The notes under the pieces were generated by a model. That model was not told the DNA's origin. It did no database searches and saw only the letters and a list, made by a program, of their open reading frames with translations. Of a stretch of 37,001 nt of DNA, positions 34,210 through 37,001 are shown one piece after another. Each line of letters begins with the position of its first letter. Position 1 is the first letter of the stretch. A program made the position numbers and the translations under genes. Source of the DNA: a virus; IMG/VR virus record IMGVR_UViG_3300020182_000086, positions 1 to 37,001 of that record; one strand, 5' to 3'.

Positions 34210-35114
34210 TACCCCACTATTACAGTTAGCCAGTTCTGGTTAGAGCCAAACCCAGCGTCATACTGAGCCTGTGTCAATGTTACAATCTGTGTTATCTTAG
34301 GCACGGATGTCCAAATATCTTCGTTATTTTTAACTACATCTGGAGCCGAAACAGTGATGTCTCCTGTTGTATCTGATAAAACTATGTTAGTACCTGCAGT
34401 AACTGAGCTTACACCTCCAGGTTCACCAGTTAATCCTTGTATACCTTGTTGTCCTTGTGGACCTGTAGCTCCAGGAGCTCCGTCTGTACCATTCGTTCCA
34501 TCAACACCATCAACACCATCAGCTCCAGCTGGACCGGTAGCGCCTGTTGCACCATCTGTCCCATTTGTACCATTGGTTCCGTTTACTCCTGCAATACCTT
34601 GTATTCCTTCAGGTCCTCTTAAAGGTCCGATGTTCAACCAAGTGTTTCCTACAGTCCACACGTAACCATCTCCAGCAGTAGCGCCACCACCTGTTTGATC
34701 TATAATCCATAAATCACCAACTGTGTTACCAGTCGCGGGTAAATCAGCTACAGTAGGTTTAGTTCCTTGTATTTCTATAGACGTTCCATCCGCACCCGCT
34801 GGACCTTGAGCACCATCTTGCCCGTTAGCACCATCTGCTCCATTAGCACCAGGTGCTCCATCCGCGCCATCTGCTCCGTTTGTACCGTTTGTTCCATTTG
34901 TACCATTAGTACCGTTTGCTCCAGGAGCTCCATCTTGCCCTGCTGGACCTGGTACGCCTTGTGGAATTTCAGCCGCTATCAAAGAAGTTATATTACTAAC
35001 TTTAAAATTCTTAGTTTTAGGTAATTTATTTGTGTTAGGATCTGGTATCGATGTACCAACTAGTAAGTCACTAGACTTAGGTGTACCTATTGGGTATATG
35101 TTTATTTTAGCCAT
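34209..35114 (-). CDS. Collagen-like tail fibre protein
   Basis: A 301-residue protein. The N-terminus MAKINIYPIGTPKSSDLLVG resembles the neighbouring fibres. Two Gly-X-Y stretches occupy about 55-111 and 167-234, rich in GTN, GAD and GAP triplets, which should form a triple-helical rod. Between them is a small domain (about 112-165: IQGTKPTVADLPATGN, then VGDLWIIDQTG and GYVWTVGNTWLNIGPL) common between collagen segments in phage fibres. The end is a short beta region. It is likely a trimeric spacer that displays the next adhesin. Confidence 0.85.
   Translation of the reverse strand: MAKINIYPIGTPKSSDLLVGTSIPDPNTNKLPKTKNFKVSNITSLIAAEIPQGVPGPAGQDGAPGANGTNGTNGTNGTNGADGADGAPGANGADGANGQDGAQGPAGADGTSIEIQGTKPTVADLPATGNTVGDLWIIDQTGGGATAGDGYVWTVGNTWLNIGPLRGPEGIQGIAGVNGTNGTNGTDGATGATGPAGADGVDGVDGTNGTDGAPGATGPQGQQGIQGLTGEPGGVSSVTAGTNIVLSDTTGDITVSAPDVVKNNEDIWTSVPKITQIVTLTQAQYDAGFGSNQNWLTVIVG
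34413..34616. repeat. Gly-X-Y coding repeat, second collagen segment
   Basis: Short 9-base units encode GTN, GAT, GVD and related triplets (residues 167-234 of the collagen-like protein). The DNA repeats are imperfect and could change in number by slippage, altering rod length. Confidence 0.75.
34782..34952. repeat. Gly-X-Y coding repeat, first collagen segment
   Basis: This tract encodes residues 55-111 of the collagen-like protein. It includes four near-identical GTN triplets in a row, followed by GAD and GAP units, a slippage-prone tract. Confidence 0.75.
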
Positions 35115-35125
35115 GTTTTATGTTT

Positions 35126-36124
35126 TTATGCTGGGTATACTCTTATTTCTATAAACAGATTTGCAGAATCACCTGTTTTAAAGCTTATAACATCTAATCC
35201 TTGACCTGTGAAATCAATTGTGTGAGCGCTATTTAAACTTCCTTGCTTTCCGTCTACAAATACCATTATTTTATCAATATCTACCCATGCTATGTTTGGT
35301 GTGATCGTTGAGTAGTCGTAAGCAGGAGCTTGAGTAAATTCAGTGGCGTATGTAAAAGCTCGTCCTGTTGTGTTGTATATTACATTTTGAGAGTATAATG
35401 GAGTGCCTTGTATGTTTGTAACTGCAACCTGTGCTGCATAAGATTGGTAAGGTAAGCCATCAAAAGAAGGTGCTGCCCAAACGTTATCACCTCTAAGAAA
35501 TGTAGTAGCGTCCTTAGTACCTGTAGCACTTAAATCGTATGTTAAATCACCAGAGGTTGTAATGTCCGCGGAAACACTAGAGACAAAATCCCCGTTCAAA
35601 GCACCCACGCGAGTTACGGTTCCAGTTCCGGGTTGACTTGATGTATAGTTAGGTATATTTAAAACCCCACCTATTAAAGTAGAAGCACCTGACGTCCCAT
35701 TTGTAGTAAGTGTTATAGCATCTGGTATTTGAGGAGTAGGTATGTTTAATACTCCTGCCGCTAAAGTAGCAGCGCCAGTACCTGTAGTAGTAAGACTTGT
35801 AAATGGAATATCTGGAAAAGCAACAAGGTTACCTTCACCGTTTACATACTGCGAACTATCACCAATCCATGATATATCTAAAACACCTATAGATGTTACA
35901 GGAGAATTGCTTACAACAACAGCGTTTCCATCCATACTAAGACCTACGCTTCTAACTGTTCCCGTGCCTGGTATAGGCGTGAACTCTATAAGGCTTATTA
36001 CATCACTTACGCTGAAGTTTCTGGTAACAAGTTCGTTCTCTTCATCAGCATCAGGTACCGATGTACCTAATAATAGATCATTTAACTTAGGTGTACCTAG
36101 TGGATATGCTTGTGCTATTGCCAT
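35126..36124 (-). CDS. Fibre-like protein sharing N-terminal module with neighbouring adhesins
   Basis: A 332-residue protein. The first 45 residues (MAIAQAYPLGTPKLNDLLLG, TSVPD, then TRNFSVSDVISLI) match the start of the collagen-like protein closely and the long fibre loosely. The body is threonine/serine/glycine-rich beta repeats, including SQYVNGEGNLVAFPDIP, which is a variant of the QYVDG repeat of the 1549-residue fibre. The C-terminal 110 residues form a distinct beta domain, possibly a binding head. It is the first large gene of the leftward unit, 11 bases before the collagen-like gene. Fibre or adhesin function is inferred. Confidence 0.75.
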   Translation of the reverse strand: MAIAQAYPLGTPKLNDLLLGTSVPDADEENELVTRNFSVSDVISLIEFTPIPGTGTVRSVGLSMDGNAVVVSNSPVTSIGVLDISWIGDSSQYVNGEGNLVAFPDIPFTSLTTTGTGAATLAAGVLNIPTPQIPDAITLTTNGTSGASTLIGGVLNIPNYTSSQPGTGTVTRVGALNGDFVSSVSADITTSGDLTYDLSATGTKDATTFLRGDNVWAAPSFDGLPYQSYAAQVAVTNIQGTPLYSQNVIYNTTGRAFTYATEFTQAPAYDYSTITPNIAWVDIDKIMVFVDGKQGSLNSAHTIDFTGQGLDVISFKTGDSANLFIEIRVYPA

Positions 36125-36127
36125 TTT

Positions 36128-36376
36128 TTATGTGTTTTTTGTAACTCTGTTTGTTTTTGGATTATATGTAGCAGACGCTGAGGTTTCATCTGCTCTATCT
36201 AGTGCTCTTTCTTCTGCTGTCATTCGATTTCTAGATTTTCCTTTAGCTGTTAGCTCTCCACCTGGCGTCATATCGCCACGTTTCTTCAATAATGCTATAG
36301 CAAAGCCCTTGTCTCCAACCTGAGCCATTAGTCTATCCACTAGTTGCCCGGAACCCATAAATCGTTGTGTTTCCAT
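36128..36376 (-). CDS. Small unknown protein opening the leftward operon
   Basis: An 82-residue basic protein (QLVDRLMAQVGDKGFAIALL, then KKRGDMTPGGELTAKGKSRN and MTAEERALDRA). The C-terminal part looks disordered. I recall similar short segments in marine phage genomes but know no function. It lies three bases before the fibre-like gene and just left of the divergent control region, making it the first gene of the leftward unit. Confidence 0.6.
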   Translation of the reverse strand: METQRFMGSGQLVDRLMAQVGDKGFAIALLKKRGDMTPGGELTAKGKSRNRMTAEERALDRADETSASATYNPKTNRVTKNT

Positions 36377-36420
36377 ATCTATATATACTTACACATATCG
36401 CCGCTTATTTACCAAGACTG

Positions 36421-36463
36421 TGACATAAGCCCCTTACTAGTATATATTAATAGGCTAGTGTCA
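36421..36463 (+). promoter_or_regulatory. Repeated palindromic element, copy B
   Basis: This 43-bp copy has TGACATAAGCCCCTTACTAG, an AT-rich centre and the closing arm GGCTAGTGTCA. The 11-base arms pair with two mismatches. A sigma70-like reading fits: GTGACA, 17 bases, TATATT. A T-run follows at once, as in the other copies. Confidence 0.6.
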
Positions 36464-36639
36464 TACTTTTTAAAAAAAATGTTACATATTTGGGGGTATG
36501 GTGTTATATTTCTCCTCCGGGAAGCGCATTCTCTAGGAAAAACGCAATCTCTAGACCACCCCCGCCGACTTTTTACAACCTTTTTCCGTATATATCGGGA
36601 TTTTTTGCCACACATTTTCTAAACATTTATGCTTTTTTT

Positions 36640-36673
36640 ATTACAAACTAAATACGAGTTATATCGGATAATA
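36640..36673 (+). repeat. 34-bp direct repeat, copy 1 (candidate early promoter)
   Basis: This 34-bp block is identical to 36885-36918, and partial identity continues for 13 bases (TGTAA, one base, CAA conserved). It ends 28 bases before the start of the first rightward ORF, the distance expected of a promoter. Confidence 0.7.
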
Positions 36674-36701
36674 TAAATGTAACCAATAAATAATAAATAA
36701 T

Positions 36702-36797
36702 ATGACTACTAACTTTACCTTCGACCAATTAACGGAATGGAATAATTATGACTTAATTGAACAAATAATTTTACTTCAAAACGAATTAAATAAATAA
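36702..36797 (+). CDS. Rightward micro-ORF (31 residues), unknown
   Basis: ATG at 36702, stop TAA at 36795-36797. The product starts MTTNFTFDQLTEWNNYDLIE and ends in a leucine/glutamine-rich helix. It is acidic and has no signal peptide. It lies between the first 34-bp repeat and palindrome copy C, a neat promoter-gene-element arrangement that is repeated with the next gene. Early phage genes often encode such short host-acting peptides. Short length makes the coding call uncertain. Confidence 0.45.
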   Translation: MTTNFTFDQLTEWNNYDLIEQIILLQNELNK

Positions 36798-36817
36798 TAC
36801 AAACTGTTATAAAAGTG

Positions 36818-36861
36818 TGACAATAGCCCCTTACTATACTTAGCTTAATACCCTAATGTCA
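36818..36861 (+). promoter_or_regulatory. Repeated palindromic element, copy C
   Basis: This 44-bp copy has TGACAATAGCCCCTTACTA, an AT-rich centre and closing CTAATGTCA. The inverted arms GTGACAATAG and CTAATGTCAC span 36817-36826 and 36853-36862 with one mismatch. A T-run (GTTTTTA) follows. It starts 20 bases after the micro-ORF stop and ends 23 bases before the second 34-bp repeat. No convincing -10 box is present at standard spacing. Confidence 0.6.
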
Positions 36862-36884
36862 CAGTTTTTAATAACTAAATAAAT

Positions 36885-36918
36885 ATTACAAACTAAATAC
36901 GAGTTATATCGGATAATA
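36885..36918 (+). repeat. 34-bp direct repeat, copy 2 (candidate early promoter)
   Basis: Perfect copy of 36640-36673, 245 bases downstream. It lies 45 bases before the next rightward ATG at 36964. Confidence 0.7.
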
Positions 36919-36963
36919 ATACTGTAAGCAAATTAATACTAATAATAACTAAATAAAATAACT

Positions 36964-37001
36964 ATGCAAAATCTAAATTCTAAAAATCGTATCGAAATAC
37001 T
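36964..37001 (+). CDS. Start of a rightward gene, truncated by the window edge
   Basis: Twelve codons are visible (MQNLNSKNRIEI) after an A/T-rich leader and the second 34-bp repeat. The rest lies outside the window, so no function can be given. Its placement suggests that a rightward, probably early, gene block begins here. Confidence 0.45.
   Translation, partial: MQNLNSKNRIEI

Larger units (their letters stand above)
36377..36701. other. Divergent intergenic control region
   Basis: These 325 bases separate leftward from rightward genes and hold no convincing gene. They contain palindromic element copy B (36421-36463), a pair of 12-base direct repeats CGCAWTCTCTAG at 36525-36536 and 36543-36554, a G+C-rich patch near 36515-36570 and the first 34-bp repeat at 36640. 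Reading frames across it in both directions have no family resemblance and I treat them as chance. Confidence 0.6.

Noticed and set aside
34354-34665. Proline-rich plus-strand frames opposite the collagen-like gene
   Set aside because: Proline and valine runs are the antisense of Gly-X-Y coding repeats.
36344-36622. A 92-codon rightward frame and a 68-codon leftward frame across the divergent region
   Set aside because: They cover the palindrome and short repeats, overlap each other, and show no protein-like composition or family resemblance.

Overview
The window looks like the virion-structure and host-recognition half of a tailed phage that infects a marine-type Bacteroidetes host, probably a flavobacterium. 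The DNA is AT-rich and coding density is very high. Genes lack clear Shine-Dalgarno sites and instead have A/T-rich leaders. One secreted protein carries a typical Bacteroidetes signal peptide ending in SKAQ. There is no tail sheath, tail tube or tape-measure gene. The terminase, large portal, scaffold, capsid, ring proteins, long nozzle-type protein and ejection-type proteins indicate short-tailed (podovirus-like) morphology, possibly related to crAss-like and other Bacteroidetes podoviruses. That placement comes from gene order and remembered family motifs, not from a search.

Nearly everything from 36.4 kb down to 1 is read on the minus strand, so transcription runs right to left. In that order: (i) 36.4-28.8 kb is an adhesin cassette. 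It holds a small protein, a beta-rich fibre-like protein, a collagen-like protein, a FISUMP/C-type-lectin-like protein and a 1549-residue fibre with a C-terminal S74 self-cleaving chaperone. Three of these share an N-terminal anchoring motif. (ii) 28.8-26.3 kb holds two small genes, then groEL and groES in reversed, overlapping order. (iii) 26.3-21.6 kb is an island of small genes. It encodes a winged-helix-like protein, a mini metallopeptidase-like protein with HEKIH, an exported lipocalin-like protein, a holin-like protein and a protein that reads as two GroES barrels in tandem. (iv) 21.6-14.3 kb is the packaging and head module: terL, portal, scaffold-like protein and major capsid protein. 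It is closed by a strong intrinsic terminator with a UUCG loop. (v) 14.2-1 kb is the neck, tail and ejection module: an unknown protein, two ring or adaptor proteins, a 1389-residue nozzle-like protein, a 501-residue beta-rich tail protein, a cupin, a gp14-like ejection protein, an unknown protein, and a very large protein of at least 1135 residues with a zinc-protease HEVGH motif that runs off the left edge.

The right end (36.4-37.0 kb) is a divergent control region. It has two copies of a 34-bp perfect direct repeat, each upstream of a rightward small ORF, and two copies of a 42-44-bp imperfect palindrome with core AGCCCCTTACTA. A third copy of this palindrome lies 22 kb away, between the capsid terminator and the tail operon, oriented with that operon. 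These repeated elements are the best candidates here for an undescribed phage-specific regulatory system. The chaperone set (GroEL, GroES and the tandem GroES-like protein) is the other notable theme. I see no integrase, repressor, reverse transcriptase, endolysin, tRNA or CRISPR array.
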